A stretch of DNA of 42,588 nt from an uncultured Elusimicrobiales bacterium (GCA_944326765.1 CALVFE010000010.1:1-42588); one strand, 5' to 3'. Shown: positions 17,260 to 25,734, counted from the stretch's first letter. The notes: a model not told the origin generated them from the sequence alone. Program-made: numbers and translations.

Positions 17260-17523
17260 ATGAATAAGGACGACGTAATCCGCCATTTAACCCGGCATGT
17301 TTTGGATAAGAAACAAGCCAAAATGTCGGTAGATAAAGTATTTGAAATCATTAAACACGGCCTCAAGAGGGACGGCAAGGTGGTCATCAGCAATTTTGGG
17401 TCATTCCACCTAAAAACCGCTCGTCCCGTTACACGCCGTAATCCCAAAACCGGCGCCAAGGTGCAAGTACCGGCGAAACAGAAGGTACGCTTCAAACCTT
17501 CGGAAAATCTACTGAAAAAATAG
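17260..17523 (+). CDS. HU/IHF-family DNA-binding protein
   Basis: An 87-residue protein of the usual HU size, started at ATG 17260 behind GAGAAGGA. It shows the N-terminal helices (MNKDDVIRHLTRHV), the dimer-forming ISNFGSFHLK segment and the DNA-gripping arm RRNPKTGAKVQVPA, which holds the intercalating proline region. It is a nucleoid protein or specialised paralogue; HU and IHF subunits cannot be separated by eye. It lies 55 bases after gpsA and is followed by a structured non-coding stretch. Confidence 0.92.
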   Translation: MNKDDVIRHLTRHVLDKKQAKMSVDKVFEIIKHGLKRDGKVVISNFGSFHLKTARPVTRRNPKTGAKVQVPAKQKVRFKPSENLLKK

Positions 17524-17648
17524 ATTTTCCCCTTTCGCCCCCTAGGCTTACGCCTAGGGTTACGCCAACGGGTGTGCCGTTACGGCTATAACGATTAGCG
17601 GTGCCTCCACCAAGGTTATCGCTTTTCCGGTTTCCCGTACCTTATGCT
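17524..17648 (+). other. Structured intergenic region after the HU gene
   Basis: This 125-base stretch has no gene but holds several hairpins. A perfect eight-base-pair stem CCCTAGGC-TTAC-GCCTAGGG lies at 17540-17559, AACGG/CCGTT around GTGTG follows at about 17567-17581, and TTACG recurs three times. It is neither a tRNA nor a recognisable riboswitch. It could be an hu mRNA 3' element, a small RNA or a repetitive-element remnant. Confidence 0.35.
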
Positions 17649-17649
17649 A

Positions 17650-17685
17650 AAAAAATCCCCGCTTTTCTTTTCAGCGGGGATTTTT
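17650..17685. terminator. Bidirectional terminator
   Basis: AAAAATCCCCGC and GCGGGGATTTTT form a stem flanked by A and T runs on both strands. It serves the HU gene on the plus strand and the converging gene at 17698-18417 on the minus strand. Confidence 0.9.
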
Positions 17686-17697
17686 AAACTATATTTC

Positions 17698-18417
17698 TTA
17701 TAATACTTGCTTCAGTTCTACGGGCAAATCGCTTTTGTCAATCCGCACCGCACTGTGGGTATTGGTTTTCTGATCCAGCCCAAATATATTTACGCGGTAA
17801 ATTACAACCATCTTCCCGTTATCTTCCTGAACGTCTTGTATTTCAAAGACTTTATCCGGCAAATTGCTCACAGATTCCAACACAACCACATAATCCTTAG
17901 AAAAATCCGCTTTCGGATATTTTCCGCGCGCGGTTCGTTTAAACGCTTTATATTCTTCCAACGTTTTGATGACACGCGCGTTGACCGGTGCCTCTATCAT
18001 TGAAATTTTACTATCCGCATCGGCTGGATTAACTTCGGTGGGAGCGGTAGCGGAAGGGACAGCCGTTTTATCCACTTCCCCCAATACAATCGGATTTTCC
18101 TCCCCGTCATCTTCCGGAGCCTCAATGGATCCGCCGCTTCGGGAAATAACTCTATCCAACCCCTGCACTTTTATTTTGGAAAGCTGTGAAGGGATATCCG
18201 CATCGTCCACATACTGAGGTTCTTCTACGACAATCACGCCTTCCGGCTCATCTGCCTTTTCCATATCTATCATCAGCAGTGAATTACTCCCCGGCATATC
18301 GGCCATCGCTTGCGAGGCAGAGGCCAACCGATACGAATCCCATAACCGAATGGCAAACATTCCTGCCAAAAACACCAATAAAAAAGCCCCTAACAATATC
18401 CAATTTTTTTTGTTCAT
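17698..18417 (-). CDS. Membrane-anchored protein of unknown function (PrcB-like C terminus possible)
   Basis: A 239-residue protein. One N-terminal transmembrane anchor (residues 6-24) is followed by a long acidic, proline- and alanine-containing region of low order (about 40-140). A compact C-terminal domain (about 145-235) contains IKTLEEYKAFKR, DFSKDYVVVLE and KMVVIYRVN. That last domain loosely recalls the PrcB C-terminal domain found on exported proteins, but the match is weak. The start ATG overlaps the queF stop by one base (TAATG), so the genes are co-transcribed; a functional link is not implied. I do not recognise the protein. Confidence 0.75.
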   Translation of the reverse strand: MNKKNWILLGAFLLVFLAGMFAIRLWDSYRLASASQAMADMPGSNSLLMIDMEKADEPEGVIVVEEPQYVDDADIPSQLSKIKVQGLDRVISRSGGSIEAPEDDGEENPIVLGEVDKTAVPSATAPTEVNPADADSKISMIEAPVNARVIKTLEEYKAFKRTARGKYPKADFSKDYVVVLESVSNLPDKVFEIQDVQEDNGKMVVIYRVNIFGLDQKTNTHSAVRIDKSDLPVELKQVL

Positions 18418-18824
18418 TATTTTTTCTCGTATTTAGCCGTGATAACCGACCGCAGGCCGCCGCGCGGAGTAAACACGCCGGTAACCGTCGCTCTTTTGGG
18501 CTGACAGGCTTTTACCACGTCATCTAAAATTTTATTGGCGATATTTTCCATGAATATACCCATATCGCGATATTCCAACAAATAATACTTCAGCGACTTG
18601 AGTTCCAAACACAGCTCGTCGGGTACATATTCGATGGTAATAACGCCAAAATCCGGCAGTCCCGTTTTGGGACAAACGGACGTAAATTCCGGCAATTCAA
18701 TTTTAATATCATAATCCCGTTTGTATTGGTTCGGCCAGCATTGAATATCCGGCAGAACGGCATCCGCATTTTTGCGGGCATGATCGGAAGTATAACCAAA
18801 ATCAATATCGTGCGTATGAGTCAT
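18417..18824 (-). CDS. queF: NADPH-dependent 7-cyano-7-deazaguanine reductase (preQ0 reductase)
   Basis: A 135-residue unimodular (type I) QueF, reducing preQ0 to preQ1 for queuosine in tRNA. The catalytic cysteine is C51 in EFTSVCPKTGLPDFG, with the conserved Asp at residue 58, and the family motif ELKSLKYYLLEYRD binds NADPH. The rest of the pathway (queC, queD, queE, tgt, queA) is not in this window. It overlaps the end of the upstream P-type ATPase gene by four bases, and no preQ1 riboswitch is seen in front of it. Confidence 0.95.
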   Translation of the reverse strand: MTHTHDIDFGYTSDHARKNADAVLPDIQCWPNQYKRDYDIKIELPEFTSVCPKTGLPDFGVITIEYVPDELCLELKSLKYYLLEYRDMGIFMENIANKILDDVVKACQPKRATVTGVFTPRGGLRSVITAKYEKK

Positions 18825-20773
18825 TTTATTTTAAGCATCCTTGTTGAATTTAAGAAAACGATCAATACTGTCGCCAGGCTTCCGCCGACTAGCAACGGCC
18901 AAGCGGACGGCTGCGGCATTCGCCACAGCAGCCACACAGCCAGCAATCCGTTAAGCAGCACGGCCAAAACCACATTCCAGCCGACCACCCGGCGCAGTTT
19001 CTTATTTATTGTAAATAAATAGGAAATAGGAAACAAGTCCCGCCGTTTGATAATGATATCCACCCAATTATTATATACATTCCTTCCCGACGAAAACACG
19101 ATCCCTGCGTCCGCTTTGAGTAAAGCGATAATATCATTAAATCCGTCTCCCACCATAACCACCTTTTTCCCGGCTTCCCGCAGGTTGGCCACAATTTCCG
19201 CCTTTGTTTTGGGAAGAACATTAAAATTCATTTTCTCAATTCCGGCCTCCCGCGCGATAACCTCCACAGAAAATTCATTATCGCCGGAAATTAAAATGAT
19301 ATCTTTTCCCATCTCCTTAAGCAGGGCGACGGATTCTCTGGCGCCGGGGCGAAGCTCGTCCGCCAGCGTCAGATACCCCAAAAATTTGCCGTTGCGCGCC
19401 ACACATACCACCGCTTCTGCCACCGTAGCTGCTTTAGCAGCGGTTTTAATGCCTTGTTCTTCCAGCCATTGCGTACGGCCTGCCAGGATTTTTTCTCCCG
19501 CGCAGGTAGCCTGCACCCCCAAGCCGGGCAGCACATCAAAACACAATAAAGGCTGAATGTTTATTTTACGTTTCTTGGCATACAACTCAATCGCCTTTGC
19601 AAACGGTCCGTCCACCAATTGTTCTGCTGAAGCGATGGTTTCCAAAAGAAATTTTTCGGATATTTTCTTGGCGGGATACACGCCGGAAACACGCAGTTCG
19701 CCATAAGTCAGCGTACCGGTTTTGTCAAAAAAAACGGTGTCGGCTTCGGCCAATTCCTGCAAGGCATACATATTTTGAATTTTTACTTTTTGTGTCCGCG
19801 CGCCCAGACGAGTAAAGAAAGAAGGGAAAACCGCCACAAAAACAAGAGCGGCCGGACAGGCAACCGCCAAGATAAAGAGAAAAATCCCCAAATAATGAAA
19901 CCACTGCGCATGCCCATATTGATGCAGTACCCAGGCATAAACGCCTCCCGCCGCCACAAGCAATAAGGGAAGCAGCCAAGCCGCAAAAGCATCTAAAGCG
20001 CTCTTAAATTTACTGCGCAGGAGTTCTCCTTTTTTAATTGCGTCGATCACACTCATTAGAGAAGACTCCGCTAAAATTTTGGTTACCTCTACATAAATAT
20101 CAGCCGATTTATTAAGCGTTCCCGCATAGACGCGGCTTCCTATATTTTTGGAAGTGGGAAGCATATTTCCGGTAATCAGCTGTTCATCGATAGAAGTTTT
20201 TCCCTGGCGCACGATACCGTCTGCCGGCAACCGTTCGCCGGGTTTTATAAAAATTAAATCTCCCTTTTTCAGCTCATTGGCGAACAATTTACGAAATTGA
20301 CGTCCCACACATAAACGAGCGGATTTAGGCAAAAAATCATCTATTTTTTTAATAAATACGCGCGCTTTTTCTTTTTCGCGGGTTAAACGGCGTTCCGCCC
20401 ATAATCCCAGCGTAACCAGCAAAACGGAATAAAGGAATAAATCCGTAGCGGGGCCGAACAATTTAACCGTCAAAAAAGTATTAAAAGCAGAATATAAGAA
20501 CCCTGCTCCGGCGCATACGGTAAGCAACAGCGCAAAGCTTAGCCGGCCGGCCAGCAGATCTTTTCCAGCCGAACGCACCAATATATCCGCGCAAAAAAAG
20601 AAATCCATCAGCCCTAAAATAAAAATGCCCACTCCCGAATGGCGGAAGGTGAGCGAAAATAAAATAAGCACTAAAAAACAAGCCGAAAGAAAAAACCGAT
20701 AAGTAAACGCCCGGGACGACACTGAAAGTGCCGCCGGTTCCGGGCGGGAAGACAAAATAGAAGAATCCGTCAT
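18821..20773 (-). CDS. Divergent heavy-metal-type (P1B-like) P-type ATPase
   Basis: A 650-residue membrane protein with the P-type ATPase core: actuator domain with PADGIV, phosphorylation site DKTGTLT (D350), and GDGFND in the P domain. The topology (two plus two helices before the actuator, then CPx helix 300-318, two C-terminal helices) and length fit the P1B group without an N-terminal HMA domain. Several key residues differ. The actuator TGE is TGN (201-203), the HP dipeptide of the nucleotide domain is GP (389-390), the metal site CPC is CPA (306-308), and the last helix lacks the usual M-x-x-S-S pattern. Substrate therefore cannot be predicted, and full transport activity is uncertain. 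It lies between the TPR lipoprotein gene and queF. Confidence 0.8.
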   Translation of the reverse strand: MTDSSILSSRPEPAALSVSSRAFTYRFFLSACFLVLILFSLTFRHSGVGIFILGLMDFFFCADILVRSAGKDLLAGRLSFALLLTVCAGAGFLYSAFNTFLTVKLFGPATDLFLYSVLLVTLGLWAERRLTREKEKARVFIKKIDDFLPKSARLCVGRQFRKLFANELKKGDLIFIKPGERLPADGIVRQGKTSIDEQLITGNMLPTSKNIGSRVYAGTLNKSADIYVEVTKILAESSLMSVIDAIKKGELLRSKFKSALDAFAAWLLPLLLVAAGGVYAWVLHQYGHAQWFHYLGIFLFILAVACPAALVFVAVFPSFFTRLGARTQKVKIQNMYALQELAEADTVFFDKTGTLTYGELRVSGVYPAKKISEKFLLETIASAEQLVDGPFAKAIELYAKKRKINIQPLLCFDVLPGLGVQATCAGEKILAGRTQWLEEQGIKTAAKAATVAEAVVCVARNGKFLGYLTLADELRPGARESVALLKEMGKDIILISGDNEFSVEVIAREAGIEKMNFNVLPKTKAEIVANLREAGKKVVMVGDGFNDIIALLKADAGIVFSSGRNVYNNWVDIIIKRRDLFPISYLFTINKKLRRVVGWNVVLAVLLNGLLAVWLLWRMPQPSAWPLLVGGSLATVLIVFLNSTRMLKIK

Positions 20774-20775
20774 AA

Positions 20776-21762
20776 TTAATTCGGGAAAAACCGCTCCGCC
20801 AAAACGCGTTGGCGTCCTTCTTCGGTACGCATCAGCCGAATTTTACGGTCATACCTGGCCGCATTGGCCGGATCCAATTTTTTGGCCACCATATAGTTTG
20901 CCGTTGCCGCCACGGGATCTTCCACCGAGAGCATATCCCCCATTAAATCATAGGTAGGTACATATTGGCTGGCCAGCTCTTTGGATTTGACGAGCAAGCC
21001 CAAAGCGTAATCCGTTTCGCCTTTGCGGTACATTAAATCGCCCATATAATAATAAGCCAAGGCGTAAGTGGGTTTAATTGTTACGGCTTCTTCCAAGTCG
21101 GCATACGCATTGGCCGGATATCCCATTTTTATAAACACGCGGGCGCGCTCCAAGTAAGGACGGGCGTCATCGGGCGTAAGCGAAATCAGATAAGTGTAAT
21201 CGTCCAAAGCGGCCTCGTACTGTCCTAAATCAAAATAAGCCAAGCCACGGTTTAAAAAGAGCAGCGGTTCATCTTGGCGGATCTGAAAAGCACTGTTAAA
21301 ATCCGCCAGCGCTTCGCTGGACCGCCCCATCTTAGAATAAGCAATGGCGCGGTTCATAAGAGCGGTAAAATAATTAGGATTGCGAAGGATTGCTTCGGTC
21401 AAGTAATAAACGGCCTGGGCATAGTTGCCGGTATCAATATATAAAGCTCCCAGGTTATTGTATGTTTCGGGGATATTGGGATTAATTTGAATAGACTTCA
21501 GATAATCCTGTTCGGCGTAGGTACGGTTTTTAGCGCGCTCTTTAGCATTCTCAAAAGGCAATCGTTCCCATAAAATACCGCGATTGGCCAAAGCGGCTGC
21601 ATTTTGGGGATCTTGTTTAATCAAGCGAGAATAAAGCTGCATCGCCTGCGTATAATTTCCTTTGGAAGTAGCCAGCTGGGCCTGTTTAAAAAGACGTTTG
21701 TCTCCGTTTCCACACGCGGCTACTAACAAAACGGCCGCCGCAACCCCGAATATTTTTTTCAT
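20776..21762 (-). CDS. TPR-repeat lipoprotein
   Basis: About 328 residues from ATG 21762, preceded by GGGAGGA. The start gives a lipoprotein signal peptide with lipobox LVAACGNG (Cys at about residue 17); the longer upstream frame has no signal. After the Cys come about eight TPR repeats (for example TYNNLGALYIDTGNYAQAVYYL), the type of scaffold seen in outer-membrane assembly proteins. The start codon overlaps the lspA stop (ATGA at 21759-21762), so a lipoprotein is made from the same mRNA as the signal peptidase that would process it. No specific partner can be named. Confidence 0.85.
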   Translation of the reverse strand: MKKIFGVAAAVLLVAACGNGDKRLFKQAQLATSKGNYTQAMQLYSRLIKQDPQNAAALANRGILWERLPFENAKERAKNRTYAEQDYLKSIQINPNIPETYNNLGALYIDTGNYAQAVYYLTEAILRNPNYFTALMNRAIAYSKMGRSSEALADFNSAFQIRQDEPLLFLNRGLAYFDLGQYEAALDDYTYLISLTPDDARPYLERARVFIKMGYPANAYADLEEAVTIKPTYALAYYYMGDLMYRKGETDYALGLLVKSKELASQYVPTYDLMGDMLSVEDPVAATANYMVAKKLDPANAARYDRKIRLMRTEEGRQRVLAERFFPN

Positions 21763-22250
21763 TTTTCCTCCCGTTTTTTCCCGCGTTGCATCAATAGAGA
21801 AATCACAAACATACAACCGCCTATCGTAATAAAGGAATCGGCCACATTAAATACCGGCCAAATCCGAAAGTCTAAAAAATCTACTACAAAGCCTAACATT
21901 ATTCTATCATAAAGATTGCCCACTGCACCCGCTAAAATAAAAACAGATCCCCACTTTACCCATTTCCCATAAGAACAAAGTTCCCGCCAGCTAATAATGA
22001 TATAGGCAACAATCGCCAGCATCACAAAAATCAGCAAGAAATTACCGTTTCGCATCATCCCGAAAGCCGCCCCGGTATTTTCCACATAGGTTAAATGAAA
22101 AAACGGCAGCAGCTCTACAGGACGATTGGGCAAATAAAAGAAAGCAGCCACTTTGGTAATGTGATCAAATAAAAAAATACCGCACAGCACTCCCAACAGC
22201 AGGCTGTTTTCTTTGATCCATGCAGTACTTTTTTGCCAAATTTTACGCAC
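21759..22250 (-). CDS. lspA: Lipoprotein signal peptidase (signal peptidase II)
   Basis: A 163-residue inner-membrane aspartic protease with four transmembrane helices. The family motifs are FDHITK, ENTGAAFG, the first catalytic Asp in GAVGNLYDR (D115) and the second in FNVADSF (D138). It cleaves prolipoproteins after diacylglyceryl transfer. Its start overlaps the ileS stop by eight bases, the classic ileS-lspA arrangement, and its end overlaps the following lipoprotein gene. Confidence 0.96.
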   Translation of the reverse strand: MRKIWQKSTAWIKENSLLLGVLCGIFLFDHITKVAAFFYLPNRPVELLPFFHLTYVENTGAAFGMMRNGNFLLIFVMLAIVAYIIISWRELCSYGKWVKWGSVFILAGAVGNLYDRIMLGFVVDFLDFRIWPVFNVADSFITIGGCMFVISLLMQRGKKREEK

Positions 22251-25062
22251 CTACTTTTTCCTCTTCTTCGATCACGATACCTTCTTTTTTCAAGACATCG
22301 CAGCAACGGGCGCACAAATCCGGGTGTTCCCGCATCGTGCCTACTTCGCGTTTCCATTGCCAGCAGCGGGCGCATTTTTGTCCGGCGGCGTGCTCCGCCA
22401 GGATTTCCAGTTCTTCTTTTCCGTCGGCAACTTCCACATCGGACACGATGGCAATTTCCGGCCACAATTCTTTCGTGCTTTCCAAAAAGGCTTTGGTTTC
22501 GGGATTGGAAGTCTTAAAAATGACCTTCGCTTCCAACGACGATCCGATTACGCCTTTCTGCCGTGTTTCTTCCAACACTTTTTGCACTGCTTCACGCACT
22601 TGGCGGATTTTGTTCCATTTTTCTTCCAGTTTTACATTCGGAATCAAAGAAGAATTGGTGGGCATGTTGGAAAGGAAAATACTCTGCGGCAACTCCCGCC
22701 CCAAAGCCGTTTTGCGCAGCTCTTGCCAAGCTTCTTCGGCGGTAAACGAAAGCACCGGCGCCATCAGCTGCAACAGCGTTACGACGATTTCCGCCAGCGC
22801 CGTCTGCGCACTGCGGCGGGCAGAAGAAGACGCCCCCAGCGTATATAAACGGTCTTTGGAAGCGTCCAGCATAAACGAGGACAAATCCAAAATACAAAAA
22901 TCGGTAATGGCGCGCATCGCGCGGCGGAAGTTAAATTCGCCGTATCCGGCGTGAACTTCCTGGATCAGTTCGTCTAACCGTCCCAGCATATACTGATCTA
23001 TTTCCGCCAACTCTTTGGCGGGTACCTTATGCAAAGCCGGATCATAATCGGACAAATTGCCCAAAGCATAGCGCACGGTATTGCGGATTTTGCGGTATGT
23101 ATCCACCGGGCCGCCTAAAATTTCATCGGAAATACGCACATCACCCTGGTAATCCGAAAAAGCCACCCACAGGCGTAAAATATCGGCGCCGAATTTATTG
23201 ATGACGTCTTCGGGATCTACGCTGTTTCCCAACGATTTGTGCATCGGACGGCCTTGCTGATCCAACACCATACCGTGTGTTAAAATGGTTTTGAATGGCG
23301 CCGTTCCTTCCAAAGTATAAGAAGGGATATAGGAGCTTTGAAACCAACCGCGGTGCTGGTCAGATCCTTCGGAATAGACGTCCGCCGGGAAGGACATTCC
23401 GCGGTCTTTTACCACCGCGGCCCACGACACGCCGGAATCCAGCCAGACGTCCAAAATGTCGGTTTCTTTGCGGAATTCTTCGCACCCGCATTCGCAATGA
23501 TAGCCTTGCGGCATGAGTTTTTCTACGGGGTCGGTAAACCAGAAGTCAGAACCTTCTTTCATCGCGCGTTCTTTAATGAACGAAAACAGCTCGTGGCTTA
23601 CCTGCGGCTTTCCGCATTTTTTGCAGTACAAAACGGTTACGGGAGTCCCCCAGAAACGCTGGCGGGAAAGACACCAGTCCGGGCGCAGGCCGATCATAGA
23701 ACGCATGCGTTCTTCGCCGCCCGCGGGATAAAATTTGACGTTGGAAAGATTATCCATTAATTTTTGGCGCAGGCCGTCTTTGTCAATGCTCATAAACCAT
23801 TGTTCCGTAGCGCGGAAAATAATGGGGTTATGGCAGCGCCAGCAGTGCGGATAGCTGTGGGTGATTTCCTGTTCTTTAATCAAAGCGCCCAGCTCGTCTA
23901 ACTTTTTGACCATTAGTGCATTGGCGTCGAACACGTGCATGCCTTCGAACACGCCGGCGTCTTTGGTATAGCAGCCTTTTTCGTCTACGGGGCAGAATGT
24001 TTCCAGCCCCCACTGTTTACCGGCACGGAAGTCGTCTTCCCCGTGGCCGGGCGCAATATGCACGATACCGACCCCGGCGTCCATCGTTACGAAATCCGTC
24101 CAGATGACGGGGTTTTCTTGATGCGTCAGCGGATGATAGTATTTCAATCCCACCAGATCCGCTCCAGCCACTTTGCCGGCCTGGGAGCAATCCAACCCGG
24201 TGTTTTTCAAAAATTCTTCCGTCAATTTTTCCGCCACCACATAGTATTCGCCGGTTTTTTCGTCTTTCAAAACGGCGTAATCTTCGGTGTTGGAAACGGC
24301 GGCCGCCCTATTGGAAGGAATCGTCCACGGGGTGGTCGTCCAGACGCCCAAGCTGACGGGCTTGGAGTAATCCAAATCGCCAAAAATTTCTTTTTTGGGA
24401 TCTACCAGTTTAAAACGCAGGTAAATGGAAGAAGATTTAACGTCCTTATATTCGGTTTCGGCGTCGGCCAAAGCGGTTTCGCAATGGGAACACCAAGTGA
24501 TGGTTTTTTGGCCTTTATAGACGTATCCTTTTTCAATCAAATCCAAAAACACGCCGATCGTGATGCCTTCGTAGCGCGGGGACATCGTCAAATAGGGATC
24601 GTCCCAATCGCCCTGTACGCCCAAGCGTTTAAATCCTTGGCGCTGCAAATCAATAAATTTGGCGGCAAATTCACGCGCTTTTTTGCGGAAAGCCGGCACG
24701 TCGGTAATGTGTTTTTTGTCTTGTTTCAGTTCTTTGAGCAACGCCTGTTCAATGGGCAGACCATGGCAGTCCCACCCCGGAACATAGGGAGTATAGTAAC
24801 CCATCATTGCGCGGCTTTTAATAATAATATCCTTAATGGTTTTATCCAGAGCGTGGCCGATGTGAATTTTCCCGTTGGCGTAGGGCGGGCCGTCGTGCAA
24901 TACAAAATGTTTGCCGGCCTCGTTTTTCTTAAGCATTGCTTCGTAAAGATTGATGGATTGCCAGAACTCCAAGATTTTAGGTTCTTTCTGCGCCAGACCC
25001 GCGCGCATCGGAAAATCCGTTTTGGGCAGCAAAACGGTATGAGAATACTTATTTTTTGCCAT
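22243..25062 (-). CDS. ileS: Isoleucyl-tRNA synthetase
   Basis: A 939-residue class Ia synthetase that charges tRNA-Ile. The HIGH signature is at residues 67-70 within PPYANGKIHIGHAL. The editing domain lies in the middle, and WCLSRQRFWGTPV is intact. The KMSKS loop reads PMHKSLGN (M607-S610), keeping the catalytic-side Lys-Ser. The C terminus carries a four-cysteine zinc site (CARCWQW and CARCCDVL), as in bacterial-type IleRS. A CGGAG ribosome site precedes the ATG. It is the first gene of the ileS-lspA-TPR-ATPase-queF run. Confidence 0.97.
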   Translation of the reverse strand: MAKNKYSHTVLLPKTDFPMRAGLAQKEPKILEFWQSINLYEAMLKKNEAGKHFVLHDGPPYANGKIHIGHALDKTIKDIIIKSRAMMGYYTPYVPGWDCHGLPIEQALLKELKQDKKHITDVPAFRKKAREFAAKFIDLQRQGFKRLGVQGDWDDPYLTMSPRYEGITIGVFLDLIEKGYVYKGQKTITWCSHCETALADAETEYKDVKSSSIYLRFKLVDPKKEIFGDLDYSKPVSLGVWTTTPWTIPSNRAAAVSNTEDYAVLKDEKTGEYYVVAEKLTEEFLKNTGLDCSQAGKVAGADLVGLKYYHPLTHQENPVIWTDFVTMDAGVGIVHIAPGHGEDDFRAGKQWGLETFCPVDEKGCYTKDAGVFEGMHVFDANALMVKKLDELGALIKEQEITHSYPHCWRCHNPIIFRATEQWFMSIDKDGLRQKLMDNLSNVKFYPAGGEERMRSMIGLRPDWCLSRQRFWGTPVTVLYCKKCGKPQVSHELFSFIKERAMKEGSDFWFTDPVEKLMPQGYHCECGCEEFRKETDILDVWLDSGVSWAAVVKDRGMSFPADVYSEGSDQHRGWFQSSYIPSYTLEGTAPFKTILTHGMVLDQQGRPMHKSLGNSVDPEDVINKFGADILRLWVAFSDYQGDVRISDEILGGPVDTYRKIRNTVRYALGNLSDYDPALHKVPAKELAEIDQYMLGRLDELIQEVHAGYGEFNFRRAMRAITDFCILDLSSFMLDASKDRLYTLGASSSARRSAQTALAEIVVTLLQLMAPVLSFTAEEAWQELRKTALGRELPQSIFLSNMPTNSSLIPNVKLEEKWNKIRQVREAVQKVLEETRQKGVIGSSLEAKVIFKTSNPETKAFLESTKELWPEIAIVSDVEVADGKEELEILAEHAAGQKCARCWQWKREVGTMREHPDLCARCCDVLKKEGIVIEEEEKVGA

Positions 25063-25100
25063 GATATTGTTACTCCGTATAATAATTAAGGATATTTATT

Positions 25101-25106
25101 ATTATA
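25101..25106 (-). promoter_or_regulatory. Probable -10 box for ileS
   Basis: TATAAT on the minus strand in an A/T-rich gap 39 bases before the ileS start, which would leave a leader of about 32 bases containing CGGAG. No good -35 box is visible, and no T-box leader can be recognised in the 161-base gap. Confidence 0.4.
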
Positions 25107-25152
25107 GAAAATTTAAAGACTTTAGAGAGGATGGGTTTGGTCGAAACGGGAA

Positions 25153-25178
25153 AGAAAAACCTTTTATACATAAAAAGG
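25153..25178 (-). terminator. Weak terminator behind the DtxR-type gene
   Basis: On the minus strand CCTTTT and AAAAGG form a short stem, followed by TTTTTC, 45 bases after the regulator stop. The stem is only six pairs, so termination may be partial. Confidence 0.4.
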
Positions 25179-25223
25179 ATCTTTTCAAACGTTTTTCGGA
25201 AAGCCTTTTGGAAAGGAGTTACG

Positions 25224-25604
25224 TTATCTTTCTCCGGTCTGTTTATGCAAATAATCGTGCAGTTTTTCCAGCGTTTCGCGGCTGATGGCGTGTTCCATTT
25301 TGCACGCGTCCATATCGGCAATCTTCGGACTGACGCCAATAACTTGCACCAAGAAACGGCTCAAAATGGCATGCCGTTTTTTTACATCTTCCGCCGCACG
25401 GCGGCCTTTTATGGTCAGCTCAATGCCGCTGTAGGGCTGATGCCGCACATATCCCCCTGCCGCCAACGCTTTCATCGCACCGGTAACGCTAGGGGTTTTC
25501 ACGCCCAGCATATCGCGGATATCGCTTACCCGTGCAATGCCTTTATCGTTGGCGCATAGAGAAACGGCTTCCAAGTAATCTTCCATATTCGGGGATAATT
25601 TCAT
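25224..25604 (-). CDS. DtxR/MntR-family metal-dependent transcriptional regulator
   Basis: 126 residues from ATG 25604; a second in-frame ATG 20 codons upstream (25664) has an equally good ribosome site. The shorter form is preferred because the family begins with a sequence like KLSPNMEDYLEAV. The winged-helix DNA-binding part contains RVSDIRDMLGVKTPSVTGAMKAL. The metal and dimerisation part contains DACKMEHAIS, with Cys, Glu and His as ligands. The Asp in NMEDYL is the manganese-type residue of MntR, while the Cys is typical of iron-sensing DtxR, so the metal is uncertain. No SH3-like third domain is present. It is divergent from gdhA; no metal transporter is adjacent, although a P1B-like ATPase lies 4.5 kb downstream. 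Confidence 0.88.
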   Translation of the reverse strand: MKLSPNMEDYLEAVSLCANDKGIARVSDIRDMLGVKTPSVTGAMKALAAGGYVRHQPYSGIELTIKGRRAAEDVKKRHAILSRFLVQVIGVSPKIADMDACKMEHAISRETLEKLHDYLHKQTGER

Positions 25605-25702
25605 CTCATACTCCTGCTGTGTCTTGGTCAGGTGCATCAATTTTTTGAAGACATTAAATTTCATCTTATACTCCAGTCATGCCTCGGTTAAGGAGTGTGT
25701 AT

Positions 25703-25711
25703 ATCTTAGCA
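25703..25711 (-). promoter_or_regulatory. Extended -10 promoter of the DtxR-type gene
   Basis: TGCTAAGAT on the minus strand. With a start six bases after the box, both possible start codons of the regulator lie in the transcript. The same TGCTA form precedes rnhA, rnpB and the radical SAM gene. Confidence 0.5.
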
Positions 25712-25734
25712 TATTTCCCACCCAAAATCCCCCC

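Noticed and set aside
23221..23250. Defective KMSKS motif in IleRS (PMHKS)
   Set aside because: MHKSLGN variants occur in ordinary bacterial IleRS, and the functional Lys-Ser is retained.
23935..25089. A 384-codon open frame antisense to ileS
   Set aside because: It lies fully over a clear IleRS gene in the opposite direction, its residue mix (rich in Phe, Arg, Gly and His) is typical of a shadow frame, and it has no ribosome site.
25063..25223. T-box leader for ileS
   Set aside because: The gap lacks the long leader structure and the T-box core sequence; only a -10 box and a weak hairpin are visible.
25224..25604. Novel hybrid metal site (Asp of MntR with Cys of DtxR)
   Set aside because: The combination is common in the wider DtxR family, so it only leaves the metal undecided.
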